Source: Lycocorax pyrrhopterus obiensis
Taxonomy: Eukaryota > Chordata > Aves > Passeriformes > Paradisaeidae
Reading direction: 5' to 3'
Length of the DNA stretch: 64,000 bases
Assembly (NCBI GenBank): GCA_014706295.1
Contig: JACSVZ010000007.1
Location: forward strand, 3,605,699-3,669,698
The notes below the pieces were generated by a model. It did not search any database, was not told where the DNA came from, and worked only from the letters and a program-made list of their open reading frames with translations. How positions within the stretch are numbered: position 1 is the first letter of the stretch; every line of letters starts with the position of its first letter. Position numbers and translations under genes: made by a program. Positions 1 to 12,572 of the stretch are shown here, in pieces.

Positions 1-3000
1 GAAAAGAACCCTGCTTACTCAAGGACATTTTGATTTTCATAAGACCCAGACCATGAATTTTAAGCTGAGTGTGAAGGTTTACTAGCCTAACTTCCTGTGT
101 AGACATACTCAGGATTACAGCTTTGTGTTATAACTGATCTAATAAAACACCACGTTGTTATCAAAATGGTGATTGGGCTCAGATGGCTGCTGCTTGATTG
201 GGTGTAAGGAAAGCAGATAGATGGGGATGGCATGAGCTGGGGTGCAGCAGAACATCCTTCCATGACCACAGTGAGATTTAGATTAGTTGAGTTGTATCTT
301 TGAACTTTCTTCATGTTCTGACATGGAGGTGCTGTTTTCATTTTTGTTTTGTTATTCAAAAATCTTCCTGTGTGGTACAGGAAAAAAATCCACGCAAAAA
401 AAGTTGTTTATACCTGATTTTATGCCTCTGCTGGTAAAGAATAACAATTTTTCCTTAGGTGGTTAAGCCCTGCTATTACCTACAGTGCACTACTAACAGA
501 ACTAAAGAATTTCTACCAAATACTGGCAGATGTGGTAATAAGGATTCTGGTAACCACCAAAATGGGAGAGAAAGAATGAGCCAAAAATTAGGGATTTGGA
601 AGATCCTGACTCAATGTTGGCTATATAGACCATATACAGATGTATATAGCAATACAGGCTATCCTACAGATTTTCTGGGTTGTTCTGGAAAAATATGCTA
701 TGTTTTTCTGTCTGTCTGAATTATTGATGGTTTTGTAAAACATCAGTAATGGGACCCTCAGCAGGTTAGATGATAATAATTAAACAAACCAGGAAGTTGT
801 CTTGATTTTTTTTTCTGAATTGATATAAAGATAGCTTGACCATTTTATCGAAACATGTGTCATTATAAGGCATATGTGTATATCCTTGTCCTTGACTAGA
901 GATAGTGGCGATGTGTGAAACATACTGGAAAAAGGAAGCATAGGCTATGACAGCTGTATTAATAGAGTTGAAAGAAAGAAATAAAATAAGGAGACAGTAT
1001 CTATTTTTTTCAAAAAGAATTGAAAGCTATAGTTCATTTTGTATATGATAGTTCTGGTGGAAGTATCCTTGATATCTTAGAGTTTAGGCTATAAATCATT
1101 AGACAGATTTGTCCATTTTCATTAATGTATTTATGTTGCATTTGAACATTGTTACATGAAGGCATGCAACTCAGTGGGATTCATCAAGAGTCTTTGCAGT
1201 TAGCTCACATAAAGAAGTTCTTTTTCTTTTGGCCCATCATCAGGCCTGAGTATAGTGTCAGACATCTGATTAACACAGAAAATCATAGGCTTGCTGAATC
1301 ATTTGATATTTCTTGGAGAATAAAGGGGACTATAAAATAGAACATGAATAATTCATGTACAGGACTATCCAAAGTCATTTTCTGATGATGTGATTTCTCC
1401 CTCTTTTCAGAACTGAACTTTGCTTTTAAAAGCCAGTGTGATAAAAGTGTGTTTCTGTAGTGTGGAGACATCTTCCTTTTCAAATATTTATCTTATAAAG
1501 TAGAAGTGTCACAAATGTTGAAAATAGGAAGAAGAAAGACAAAAATATATTGGAATTTCTTTACCAGAGAGAACTGTAGGGTGTGAAAATAAACTGACTT
1601 GTTATTTCAGGAGATTTAGTCATGACAGTAGAAAACTATACTTTCAGTGGAGGGTACAACTAATTTTTAAGAGCATCACCCTGTCACAAAATGTAAACTG
1701 AGAACTTGGCACGGTATTTTTCTTCTGCAGAGTGCTTTGTAGGAGATGAAAAATAGAATCCTCCCCAGTCTGCTTCATTGCCACATTTAATAGGCTGTGC
1801 TGGGGTGCTAAGAAATACAATCTGGAAAATTTTTCTCGAGTGGTTTAACATGTTAAAGTCCTGAGTGTTTTTTTCTGCTGACCATCTCGTCTCTAGGTTA
1901 TCATCTCCATTTCAGTATTAGCAGACAAATAGACTTAAGCAGATGAAGTCTATTACTATCCTTGCCCTTCTTATTTTCCAGGTTCTGCCTCATTTTTGGG
2001 TCTCTACAGCCTGATTCCAGCACTTTCTATGTTATCATTTACTGGGCTTGCCTCCTGAAACAAACGTTCTTGGCAAACAATGGAAATTTTTATTATCTCT
2101 GGAGAAAAATCATAATCTTGTTTTGTGACATCAAGCATGAGGGAATAGGCTTTTGTGATGAATTAGCTGAGCGATCAGGGGATTCCAGACCTGTTGAACT
2201 AAGTCTGCTTCTGGTTAAGAGGGCTGTAAGTGGAAAAAGGTGCCATCTTGACTGTCAGAATATTGCTCTGATGAGGACTACAGATGAAAAATTGGTACCT
2301 GGATAAAAACAATAGAAGGAGGATAAGTAAGATGTGGAGAAGGCAGTATAAGGACAACTGCACATGAGGTTATGAGGAAAATGATGTATAAAAGCCCTAT
2401 GAAATGCACCTGTGATGTGTTTGCTTGTATGTGCTGAAGTCAGATTAATAGTTTAGTGTGTTCATCAAAGACATAAGATTTGAGTCCTTAATTTTAATAA
2501 TCTTTTATAAAATAATCTTTTATTGTTTTTTAATCTTCACATAATCTTCACATAAATACTATACTACATTGCTGTGTAGATTCTAATTATACTCATTGCA
2601 GTTCCATAGTACTGTTACAGTTATCTTAGTATAAATATATTTTTTTCAGTGCAGGTTATTTCCACATGGAAGAGGGAAAAAACTCACTGTGGTCAGTTAA
2701 GGCAATGCAATAGGGTCTGTAGTATTTGGTGCCCGTCTCATTTGGGGATTTGTTGCCTTAACTTAATAGTTACAATGAAAAGATGACTAACTCATGGAAT
2801 CCGATTTAAAAACGCAACAACAGTGTAGCACTTGAATGAGTGGTAATAGTAACTTGGAAGGGGCTTCGGTGGAAGACATTGTGCTGGCAGTGCCTGAAGC
2901 ACTTCCTACTACAGGGATGGTATGAAAAGCATGTGAGAGAGCACCACGGCACAGTGCAAAGTGCAATTAGAAACAGGCGGATAAGAAAATGGTTACACTG

Positions 3001-3319
3001 ACTTGTGGTTCCTCTGTTTCTAGTAGTAACTCAAGATTTCTAAAGTAACTATCCTGAAGCTGGATTCTCAGGTAAAACTCGCGAGCATTATGTACATATT
3101 TAATCTTGTATTATTAGTCAAAAGCCTCTGGAAGTAGTTGGAAACCATAAAACAGTTTTTGCTGTGATCAAGGGAATTTTTAACCCTGTGGGGAAAACAG
3201 GACTAAACAGAACTGATTTTGGGAGGGGAGTGTGTGGAGAATGGAAGTGGGAGGTGGAAACGGGAGAGCAGAAGGTACTCTAGTTCTTGTTGTTTGTTTT
3301 GGTTTTTCTTTCTTTTTAT
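1..3319. other. AT-rich non-coding stretch, no gene recognised
   Basis: I see no recognisable gene or interspersed repeat here. The longest open frame (1962-2306, plus strand, 114 codons) resembles no family I know, and stop-free runs of this length are expected by chance in 64 kb. Small local duplications occur at 2505-2560, where 'taatctt' phrases recur. The stretch is most simply intergenic or intronic DNA. Confidence 0.6.
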
Positions 3320-3353
3320 TTTTCTTCTTCTTCTTCTTCTTTTTTTTTTTTTT
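3320..3353. repeat. (TTC)n microsatellite running into a poly-T tract
   Basis: About seven TTC units are followed directly by a run of T. The two strands are purely pyrimidine and purine. The lysine/arginine-rich and leucine/phenylalanine-rich open frames across this spot (3203-3455) are artefacts of the repeat. Confidence 0.9.
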
Positions 3354-6300
3354 ATTGGATCTATTGATAAAAAGCTCAAAGGCTTCTTGGCAGTGACCTC
3401 AGTCCTGTTCATACGACCAGGGGAATGCAGGCGGGAAGCTAAAGCTTGCTTTTAGTCAGTGATCTGTGAATAACCCTCAGTCCCTTAATGACGTGAGAGA
3501 AGCCTCCAAAGGGAGACAGTGAGTCAGAGAGAAGGAGGCACAGAGATTGCTTGAACAACCATTAGCGCGTCATTGGTAATCCCAGGGACACCTTTCACAT
3601 CCCTGGCATTTGTCTCAATGCACTCCACTGAAGGCTGGTACTATGTTTTATTTAAGGCTTTCTCACTGCCTTCTGGAGATGTGTGTGTTACTGTAGCCTG
3701 ACTGATTGGTTGTCTGTTATGTTTACTAACACTCTGAGATCCTGCAAGAGAGGGGAATCTGTGGAATTTCTACCATGGCTCAATAACCCTGGATTGAATC
3801 TTCTTTTTATGTTAGACACAAGGAAAGGAAAGGGTATCCAAATAAACATGCACATAAAAGCAAATCTTTTCTAGAATATTTAAATTGCCATACTGCAGAA
3901 GAAAAAGTTATCTTGATGTAGTATTACCCAGCTATGCTTCTGCCTGCTTGTCATCTAGTAAGGATCTTGTGATATGTGTGTGTATACCGATGAGGAATGC
4001 TAATCTTGTGTTTTGCATCTCTGTTGAGCATTTGTGTTCATCTAAATAGCTGCCTAGAAGCTGGACAAAGGAAACAGCAAGCTAAAAGCTTTTCAGAGGA
4101 GTAAAGGCAGAGAACCTTTTGAGATAATGCTTCTTCAGCATTCAAAATAAAGATATTATTTGGGGTGGGGGTGTGGCAAAATGACAACATAGCAAGAAAA
4201 GTTGCCAGCGAGCAGCATTGAAGTAGCTGTTTCAAGAGGCAAAGTTTATGATGTGGTTTCAGAGCTGTTTGTTTTGGTCAGAATTGTGGCTCATACAGTC
4301 TGTTCCTCTCCCCAGCCTACTGTCTCTGACCAATGCTTCCGACTGTTTGTCTCAGCTTTCCATTTTGTCACCACTTCAGTGGTTGACCCTGGGCAAAGAC
4401 TGTCCTTAATGACTCAGTTTCTTTTTTTATCAGATGTCATGCTAGTAATCACAGCAACAACATGACTAGTATTCACCTGTATCATAAAACACTTAGATTT
4501 TTACAGAAAGTTTTGGATTTCTACCTGCAGTTTTTAGTTTCCTTTTGGAAAGTTAAAAAAAAGGAAAAAAAGAAAGAGAGAGAGAATTTCAGCCAAATGC
4601 TTTAGTTGTGGGCACTTCTAATTTTTATGTGAGTCTTAGGCTGCAGTGTCTCCAAGGAGATAAGTTTGCTGCTAAGTTTTCTTTGGATTACAATTCCCAT
4701 GATCGATGGCAGGTGAGCATTCTCCTCAGTGTTCTTCTAATGTGTAAGAGTGGCTGTGCTGCATAAGAGGAGAAAACATCAGAGCTGGAAAGCATAAGGC
4801 ACTGTAGTAACATTAGCAGATAAAATATTCAAATTTATGCAACAGAAATCTGAGATTTTAGTAGGAAGATATTTCATTTTCCTGTCACTCTACTTTCTCC
4901 AAAGAACATAAATATAACTATGATACTTTCTCTGGGAGAAACAACTGAGCATTTCCTTCCCAAAGGGAACGAATACCAGAATTTCTGCTAATAAAAGCTA
5001 CAGAAGTTTAGGGAAAGTATAGAAGCCTTCATAAAGGAAAAAGCAGGTCTGTTCTTTCCCTAAGGGACTATTCTGACAGTGATGTATCAACTGATGTGCT
5101 TCCGTTCTACGTCTTTGGTGAGGATGATGTAGGAACACTTGTAGCAGCAATACACCACCCAAAGATTCCTCCGTGCTGAACAACAGAAAAGCTTTAGTAA
5201 TAACACTGGTAGTACAAAACTAGAAAAAGTACCTTGCTTACTAAATTAAGGAAGCACCTCTTCCTGTAAGTTTGTAGCACTTCTGCGTGATACACATTTG
5301 TCCTTTTATAGTTGAAATAGATTTTAAAACCCTTTTTCTTTTCCTTTCCCTTTTTATGAGTCAAAATTACTAATTTAATGTGTATGAAGAACTTGGATTA
5401 TCCAGCATGTGCTAAACATAGCTACCGAACATTTGCCACATGTCAGAACTTTGCAAATGTTGTTTGTGGAATTATTTATATTGACTACATTGGAAACATT
5501 GGTGATTAGCAGTGATTACCACAGTAGTTTGTGAAGACTTACAGATGGAACTCCCACTATCCTTTATGGACAAAACTTCTTGATATGTATAAGCTTAAGC
5601 TTGGCATTCAATGCATCTTTTAAAGGATGGCAACCGAGAAATGCAAAAGTGGGCATAATGTGGAAATTAGAATGGAGAGTATAAAGGAGAAATGAGAATG
5701 ACTTCAAATTTGGTGTCAGCTGGTACCCCTAGGCTTCCATTAATTTTCAGTGACTTCTGAGTGTGAGTATGATACTTTTGTTTCTTGCAAAGCAAAGCAA
5801 GGATTTTGGATCTCTACGTGAGCTAGGGCAATTAGTTAATGTTAACACTGACTGTTGATAAAACTCAAGGATTATGAAGTTCTTACAGTAGTCTGGTACA
5901 TTGTGTTCTACAGCATTCTGTAATAAATGACCTTCAGGGGAAGGGTCAATATGGAAGGCAATCAGCATTTCTGGCATTTGCTATGATTGTTTCTAAGCAG
6001 TGGGAGTGTTCTGGGATGTATGAGAACTTTGTGGTACTAAGAGAAAGTACAAAATGCCATAAACAGAAAATTATCTGTTTTGCAATATGGTAAAAGTCAA
6101 TCTCCCCTGTAACAGAATGGCTTCCTTGGTTTTGTCTTTACCTGTAGTTTCTGAAACCTACCTTGTCTGCTTTTCACAATTACAGCCAGTAGAATACGTA
6201 AATTTGTTTAAATTAGAACAAACACTTAGCTTAAAACTGAGTAAAATTTTTTTTTGCCTCAAATCAACAAAGCATCATTATTTGCTATTTACATCACAAT

Positions 6301-8338
6301 AATATTTTTGTTTGGAGGAAATACTTATTCCAATTTTTAAGAGAGGTCTTGATTCTTTGATGTAGAAATACAGTTGAAACAAATGTCCATGTTAACTAAA
6401 TCCTGCTTCTATCCTATTGAGGATAATGCAACTGAATATCAATTGCTCTTAATTAATTAGTTTAACTTTACAGCAGTTTGCAAATAATCCCCATGAGTTT
6501 TGTTGCTGCCTACTTGCTTGTCTGTACTTATTATTGTGTTCACTGAAAGCATAAACATAATTAAAATGCTTTCCTAGACTTTTTTGCCTCCTGTGTCAGA
6601 ATGTGTACTTTGTTTTCATGCCACTTCATACAGTATTATGAGTCATGCTCAATTCTTCAGAAAATACCTTGGTTTTATCTGGTCTGGTATCCTGCAGGCC
6701 TGTACTTGGACCCCTAGAAATGGCAGCTAATTAGCTGAGCTCTAAGGAGAAGCAGGAAAGAAGATTAAATTAAGGACCTCAATGGATTTTTTTTAACTGG
6801 AGATAGTGATGGTATTTGTTTGACTTACAATATATTTTTGTTAGCTTTCTTGGTAATTTCTGATACCTGGAAATTTGAGACCTAGAAATTCCGATGAAAC
6901 AAACACTTGAATAGAGGCTCCCTGGTTGGAAATAAGGTTTTGTTGAGTAATGTGATAATACAACTAATTAGCTTTTTTAAAATATCTGTCTAACCTTCAG
7001 CTGAACACCATTGCTGACTCATCAGGGGTGGAGGTATACTAGCATAATCCCAGTCTTGTTCTCAGAAAATACTTAGATATTGTAACATTTTAGATAAAGA
7101 GTGTTAAAAATTTAGCCATATTTTTCTTTTGCTTGCCAGGGGAGGTTTTTATTGTAAGGGGTCATCTCTGTCTAGAACATACTGTATATCACTTCATAAA
7201 CTGACAGTAAGACTGCTGCAGGGGAATGGCCACAGGAGGAAGTTCCTCTCTGCCCTTGCCAAAACCCAAAGAATACCATTTAGCAGGTACACATTAAGGT
7301 CCAATTCTCTGAAAATGTCAGTCCCTCCAGAAATATTCTGAGTACTCCTCATGTCCTGAAGAGATACAAAAATGGTATTCTAGACTTCAGAGAGAGACCA
7401 TCTCTTAATCACAGTGTTCATGTGACAGTCAATCAGACAACGCCATTCCGTCACTCATAGGGAGGTTGTTCCACTTATAAACAGCACCATTTTGCACCAA
7501 GTAAATCCATGTAACACCAAAATGTTGTAGCCCAAATGCATTTGCAAGCTCTTCTAAAAGGATCTCAAGCCTGACTTACACTGAGAGTTTTATAAACTTT
7601 TTCATATTTGCAGCTATACCCCATGAACCATGAGCACCTTTTAACTCCACAAGAATAGGAATGGCAAACTCTTTAAATTGAAGGAATACCCTAGATTTAT
7701 TAAGCCCTAATTCAAGCCACTAGAGACAAGTTAGAGATAAAGGAAATAAGGCTGACTATGAAAAGAAATTGCTATGTGTAACTTGGCCAAATAAAAAGTA
7801 TGGAGCAAAAAGGTTATGATATTTGTTAACATGCACTTGAAAAGGCCAAATACCCAGATAGGGGATTTCTTACTTTAGAATGGTTGGATGAAATTAAGCA
7901 AGAAAATCATCTTGAATCATTAAATACTCTTTGTGGTGAGATGAAATACTAAACAACTGAAAAGCCTCACAAGAAAAGCAAGAGAAAATGGAACATTTGC
8001 ATCATGTGAAAATCATTCTGTGATAGATTTGGAAAGTATCTGCACTGCATTAGGAATGGATAGATGGTGTAGCAACACTGGGGATTCCTAACCATGATTG
8101 TATTTAGGCACTGATACGGAATATATAGAATACAAGTAGTCAAGACTGTCTTTCCGCAGTAGAATACAGTTACTCTGGGAAATTTACCTCATGTAATAAA
8201 GCATAATTGCCTTCACTTTTTTAGTAAGATTTATTGGTAGTTCAGAATTATCAAGACGCAATTATTGTTCTAGAAAAATTTTTTTTGCCTACCTAAATGT
8301 GGCCAGGTTTGCTTTTTTCTTTTTGGCTGGTTTTTTGT
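3354..8338. other. Non-coding stretch, no gene recognised
   Basis: AT-rich sequence without a recognisable gene or repeat family. An A/AG-rich tract lies at about 4553-4584. At about 6440-6490 there is a TAATTA-rich patch of the kind seen in developmental enhancers, but this cannot be shown from sequence alone. The block 7360-7640 is slightly less AT-rich and could be an old, decayed repeat. I could not match it to a family. Confidence 0.55.
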
Positions 8339-8370
8339 TTGGTTGGTTGGTTGGTTGGTTGGTTGGTTTT
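8339..8370 (+). repeat. (GGTT)n tetranucleotide microsatellite
   Basis: Seven uninterrupted GGTT units follow a T/G-rich lead-in (8281-8340). It is a simple repeat with no sign of a gene. Confidence 0.95.
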
Positions 8371-9939
8371 GTCTTTGTGGTATATACTTTTTCAAACTAG
8401 ATGAGTTGCAGACATGTATGTATATGCAAATTTAGCACATAATACAGTGTAAAAACCCCCAGAGCATCAGAGTGAGTCTAAAATACATTGTAACTCTTGC
8501 AAAATAGATGTTGTCTTTGCAGAAGGGTTTTATCGTGCTCACAAATATATATAGCTGTGAGTATGTCGAAAGCAGCTAGCACAGGATCGCTTAGCTGAGT
8601 GGGAGGTGATGCAGGACTGTGCTATTAGTGAGCAGGAGGTGGGAGGTGACTGGGGCTGATGGGCAGGTTGGATACAGTATTTATATACATATGTTTACAG
8701 GTATATTTAGATGCGATATAAATATACAAATGTTAAATCGATGCAATAGCTTGCCTCAAGTGTAGATAGAATGATGTAATAACTCAGAGTGAGGCAGCAT
8801 AGTAGAGTGGACTGAGCATACAAACCCACAATTTTTAATCTTGATATCTGCACAATAGTACCTTCTCGTGTTCTTCCCCATGTGTTCTTTAAAAGCTTTG
8901 GCTGGACGTACATGCTTAGATAGGGGATATGCATTATACTTCATGTATACTTGTAGCTTAATGTGGCATGGTTGAGAAAAAAAAGATGACATCTGTAGTG
9001 GTGAGGGATGTAGATATGTGGGGAACAGCAGTGGAGTAAAAAACTCTCTATATAAAGATTTCATACAGTTTGCCTCATTTTAACTTTTTTTTTCCTATTC
9101 TCTTTGTCAAGTTGATGTTCCACTTATTAATTTCTGTTATTGGGTGCACTCATACAGTCTTCAGAGACTCTCACTTACTGTTTGTTAATTAATTAGACCT
9201 AAGATTATTTTAATAATAATATTATTTTTATTTTCTTTTTAGAGTGTGTACAGATTTTCCTCCAAGCTGACCTGCACAAATATTGTCGATATCTCTCCAA
9301 ATTATCTCTCTGTTAGTCATGGTGCAATTTCAATAGGCCAGATTATGTATCCTAATCCTGACAACAAACAGTAACTTAAACAGCTGATTTTCCATCCCTG
9401 TCTAGCTTCCTTAATACTTATTCCCGTCTTTTCTGTTTCTGTTGCTGCTACTGGATCCTCTCATGGATTCTGTATGTCTAGGCTGGATATGCCTAACTGC
9501 TTCTTTAGCATCCATCCAGTATGACTGATGCAGCTTTCTTGCCTGTCTCTATTCCATCTGCTCAGGAGCAATTCTAATGTAAACTAGCTGGCAAACTCAT
9601 GGGTCTCGCTAACTTTCCCTTGCCTTCATTTTCAGTTCGATAAACAAAGACCAGGATAAACATATGGGTGTCCATAATTTTCCTGATATTAGTAGTGGTA
9701 ATTGAGACTTTGTTTGGTTTTTTTTCAGAAGGACTCATCCTACTCTGTGTTTGGCTGAAAATACAGATGCCACTGGTAAGATTTAGGCCTGTGAGAGAGA
9801 TGAAGAAAAACTTAACTAGATCAAAGGACACAGAATTATTACTGGTATGAGGGTAAAGTGTGCATCTGTGAAAGGCTGTAGAGAAGGCTGGGAACCTGTG
9901 CAGTGTAATTCATAACGCCCAACAATTTTGATATGTGTT
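8371..9939. other. Non-coding stretch, no gene recognised
   Basis: Unique-looking AT-rich DNA. The minus-strand open frames at 8707-9064 overlap each other in different frames and have no recognisable content. At 8600-8655 a phrase 'gtgggaggtga' occurs twice. A TAATTAATTAG patch lies at 9186-9196. Confidence 0.55.
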
Positions 9940-10343
9940 TGTGGTTTAGGAATGGTACTCCCCAATTTACTGAAAAACCCCAGACCTTGAGCTTCTTCTC
10001 TCATTTCTCCCAGCCCCTCCCTCCACCCCCGTGGTGGGAAGAAGAAGATAACTGGAGGCACAGAAAGGAAAATATCACAGTTTGAGATAAGAACAACTTA
10101 CCAGAAACAGCAACAAAAGAGGAAAATGATCAGTGACAACAGCAGTAGTAACAGCAGTGTACGAGAGAAGCGAAGGATTTGCCCACAGCGCTCACCTCCC
10201 AGAACCCAGCGCCACTGACCCCTCACCCTGCAAAACCAGAAAGAACCGTGATCCCGCTCCAATCCCCTGGTGCGGTGGGAGGTGGTATCGTACAGCCCCT
10301 GGCTGCTGCAAAAATTAACTCTGTCCTGGCCAGAACCAGGACA
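9940..10343 (-). mobile_element. ERVL-type LTR, probably solo
   Basis: Read on the minus strand, this segment starts TGTCCTGGTTCTGGCCAGG, continues into 'agagttaatttttgc', and ends with 'ctaaaccaca'. Start and end match the widespread avian ERVL-type LTR as I remember it, which opens TGTCCTGGTT..GAGTTAATTTTC and closes AAACCACRACA. The middle also keeps recognisable phrases (GTTCTTATCTCA and a G-rich tract near 10020-10035). The length of 404 bp is plausible. The flanks show no clear 5-bp target duplication, and no primer-binding site or viral coding sequence adjoins it, so a solo LTR with decayed flanks is most likely. The family name is from memory. Confidence 0.8.
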
Positions 10344-11136
10344 ATTGTGGATTCTGACAATATGGTAAATTAAAGCAAAAATTTCCAGTCATTTAAGCTC
10401 AGTTTAGGCTGCTGAACTAGTGTAAAAGTCCAGTTGATACATATTGATTGCTGTCACATGCACAGGATTGAGTAACTGTTGTCTTATCATAGAAACACCT
10501 GGGTATCTCTCTTGGATTTTATCTCTAAAATCCTCCAGAGAAGGAGGGAAATGCTGTTATCAACCAGTAGAGATAGATTCAGGTAGTGCCCTGGACAGAC
10601 CAAATTTCTTGCCAAGGCTTTATGGCAGCCCACAAATCTCACTGAGCTTTCCCAAGTGCAATCCATCATGTCCAGACAAACATTTGATTTGGCAAATTTT
10701 AATTGACCTGTTTACTTAGCTTCTTACCAGTAACTGGAATGGCACACTTGGTGTCTGTACTAACTGCTACCTCAGAAAGTAGAGTCTCTACCAGTTCTAG
10801 CAGCTGAGCTTCAATGCCCAGTCAGCCTATAAGCCCTCGGAAGTATAATTTCCAAGTAAGCTGTAGCAATGGGCCTAACTCTGAGGGTCCAAAACTGAAA
10901 AACACTTAAATGAAACAGGTACAAGCCTTCTTTCTAATAGTTGCATTGCCTTTACAAGAAGCCTATCTTACTAAAGAGTTCTTAATCAAGGAAACTAAGT
11001 GTCTAACGTCAGACTTTGCCTCAACTCTTTCCCATCCCATGAAGAAAGTTTTATAGTCCTTGTGTTGGAAATGACATAACTTCTAATTTTTTTAAGTAAC
11101 TTTAGTCATGGATTTGTTCGCCTTTGCCAAGGGGGG
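10344..11136. other. Unassigned stretch upstream of the 11-kb LTR
   Basis: Moderately GC-balanced sequence ending in a G-run (aagggggg, 11129-11136) that could be the polypurine tract of a plus-strand retroelement, because the proposed LTR begins right after it. If so, part of this segment would be decayed internal retroviral sequence. The one open frame (10444-10719, 91 codons) shows no recognisable Gag, Pol or Env motif, so this is only a possibility. Confidence 0.3.
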
Positions 11137-11401
11137 TGGCATTAAGGTTTCTCTTCAAAAGATCGAGGGTTTGAGTTTCACTGGGTGAGGCCTGATGGGC
11201 TTCAATCAACAAAAAGAAGATTTCTAGACTCTGTAAGTTTAATGTCTACAGGTTGGGAGTAGCCAGAAGATACAGAGGAGATAAAGGACATTAACAGACA
11301 TCACCCCCTGGTACAGTTGGAGATACTTGGTCTGGGAAAAGATTGATAAGAGAACCAAAGAATGAGGACCAACTCAGTGTCAGAGGAGAAGGTATTAGTA
11401 A

Positions 11402-11478
11402 CCAATAGGACATCAAATCCTCAGAACTGTGTAATGTAGAACCAATGAGAATTTCTTTGGGTTTTTAATGTATAAATA
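11402..11478 (+). promoter_or_regulatory. LTR core promoter: two CCAAT boxes and a TATA box
   Basis: CCAAT occurs at 11402-11406 and 11442-11446, and TATAAATA begins at 11471, so the nearer CCAAT is about 25-30 bp upstream of the TATA box. This is the usual order in a retroviral U3 region. Whether it is still active cannot be judged from sequence. Confidence 0.6.
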
Positions 11479-11500
11479 TGTGAAAAGTCTGGTAAAGAAC

Positions 11501-11627
11501 CATGTGTGATGGAATGATTTTCACTACACAGCCTGGGCATGTGTGATGGAATGATTTCCACTGCCATGTGTGGATGAAATGATTTCAATTGCACATCCTG
11601 GCCAGAATAACATCCTGGCCAGAATAA
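11501..11627 (+). repeat. Tandem duplications inside the LTR
   Basis: Three diverged copies of 'catgtgtgatggaatgattt' start at 11501, 11538 and 11565; the third has shifted bases. Directly after, a 17-bp unit 'catcctggccagaataa' occurs twice, head to tail, at 11594-11610 and 11611-11627. The second copy forms the AATAAA signal, while the first lacks the final A (aataac). The unequal spacing (37 and 27 bp) suggests separate slippage events. Confidence 0.85.
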
Positions 11628-11628
11628 A
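11623..11628 (+). terminator. LTR poly(A) signal AATAAA
   Basis: A canonical hexamer about 150 bp downstream of the TATA box and about 70 bp before the LTR end, where an R-region poly(A) signal is expected. Confidence 0.55.
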
Positions 11629-12478
11629 GTAATGCCTGATTCTCTCACACTTAAAGAGTGTTGGAGAGCTTCTTTCATTCCCGCAGTTTTGGTGACACTT
11701 GTATAACTGCATTGCTCAGGCTTAAACCCACACTCTACACTTACAGAACATGAGGGAAGAGAAGTGCACTGGTGAGACAGAGTGCATCCAGTGAAAGTCA
11801 CTACAGATTTTGACTCCCAGTCAAGATTCAGAATAGCAATTTACATATCTAATTGTTTCAGATTTGTTGAGTGCCTTTCGCCTCATATATATTGCAGACA
11901 GTATTTTAGAAAGTGTTCAAAACCTCTTTCCATCTTCTCCCAACCAATTCCTACCAAAATCTGGATCCTTTGCCTTGGAATAATGATTGACATGCTGTTG
12001 TGTCTCATGTCTCATCTTAGATGGAGATCCTTTTAAAAATAAATGTGGCAATTAAATCCCCAGGCTACTTCAGTTTGTGCACAGCTTTTTTTAAAAGTGA
12101 CTGATGAAGAGTATGCAGAGTTTTCAATGAAGCTGCCAGCCCCTCTTTAGTGTCCTCCTTCATTTCCATGGTCTTTGTCACAGATAGTTTGCTTGTGCCA
12201 ATAGCAAGGGATTGTATTCATGTGCTCTATGACAACTAGGGTTTTCATTTCTGCCTGGGAAAAAATCATTTTTCAGCCCATCTCTGACCTCCTATAACTA
12301 CTAAGAGTTATACTGTAAGAGTTAAGACTTCATGCTTCCTTGGCTCAATATGATCTATCTTATGGTATGTATTTTCTAAGAATACTCATTTGTGATGAGA
12401 AAGATGATGAGGTGGAGCCAGCTTGAGCTGAAGTGGCAGCTGCGATCCAGCCCTCGGTAGTAACAGGTGTTTTTAGAC

Positions 12479-12572
12479 ATGTTTACTGAGAGACTGGTTG
12501 TGATCAGTGCTGTGCTAGGGAAGAAGTCCGTGGAGACTCTCTTTGATTTCACCCAGGACATGAGACCTGACG
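12479..12572 (+). other. Exon-like open stretch ending at a GTAAGT donor (weak)
   Basis: From an ATG at 12479 a 31-codon frame runs to 12572, followed by GTAAGTAC, a strong consensus splice donor. The peptide (MFTERLVVISAVLGKK, then a stretch ending FDFTQDMRPD) looks protein-like in composition, but I recognise no family. The frame also stays open past the donor to a TAA at about 12595-12597, which overlaps an AATAAA. The upstream acceptor is poor. It could be a first coding exon, a decayed transposon piece, or chance. The last is quite possible for so short a frame. Confidence 0.15.

Larger units (their letters stand above)
11137..11697 (+). mobile_element. Endogenous retrovirus LTR, plus strand
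   Basis: The 3' part has LTR architecture in the right order: CCAAT at 11402-11406 and 11442-11446, a TATA box (tataaata) from 11471, AATAAA at 11623-11628, then a U5-like tail ending 'cccgcagttttggtgaca' at 11697, an ending typical of avian LTRs. No primer-binding site follows, so it is a solo or 3' LTR. The 5' boundary is uncertain. I place it after the G-run at 11129-11136 because the sequence there becomes TGGC and polypurine tracts sit just before LTRs. This gives 561 bp, but the start could be off by a hundred bases or more. Confidence 0.65.

Noticed and set aside
3203..3455. Basic and hydrophobic short proteins on opposite strands
   Set aside because: Both come from the TTC/poly-T microsatellite.
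7360..7640. A possible old LINE or DNA transposon
   Set aside because: Composition differs a little from the flanks, but I could not match any phrase to a family I know.
11421..11801. A 126-codon minus-strand open frame
   Set aside because: It runs antisense over the LTR and its tandem repeats, and its repeated peptide phrases follow from those duplications.
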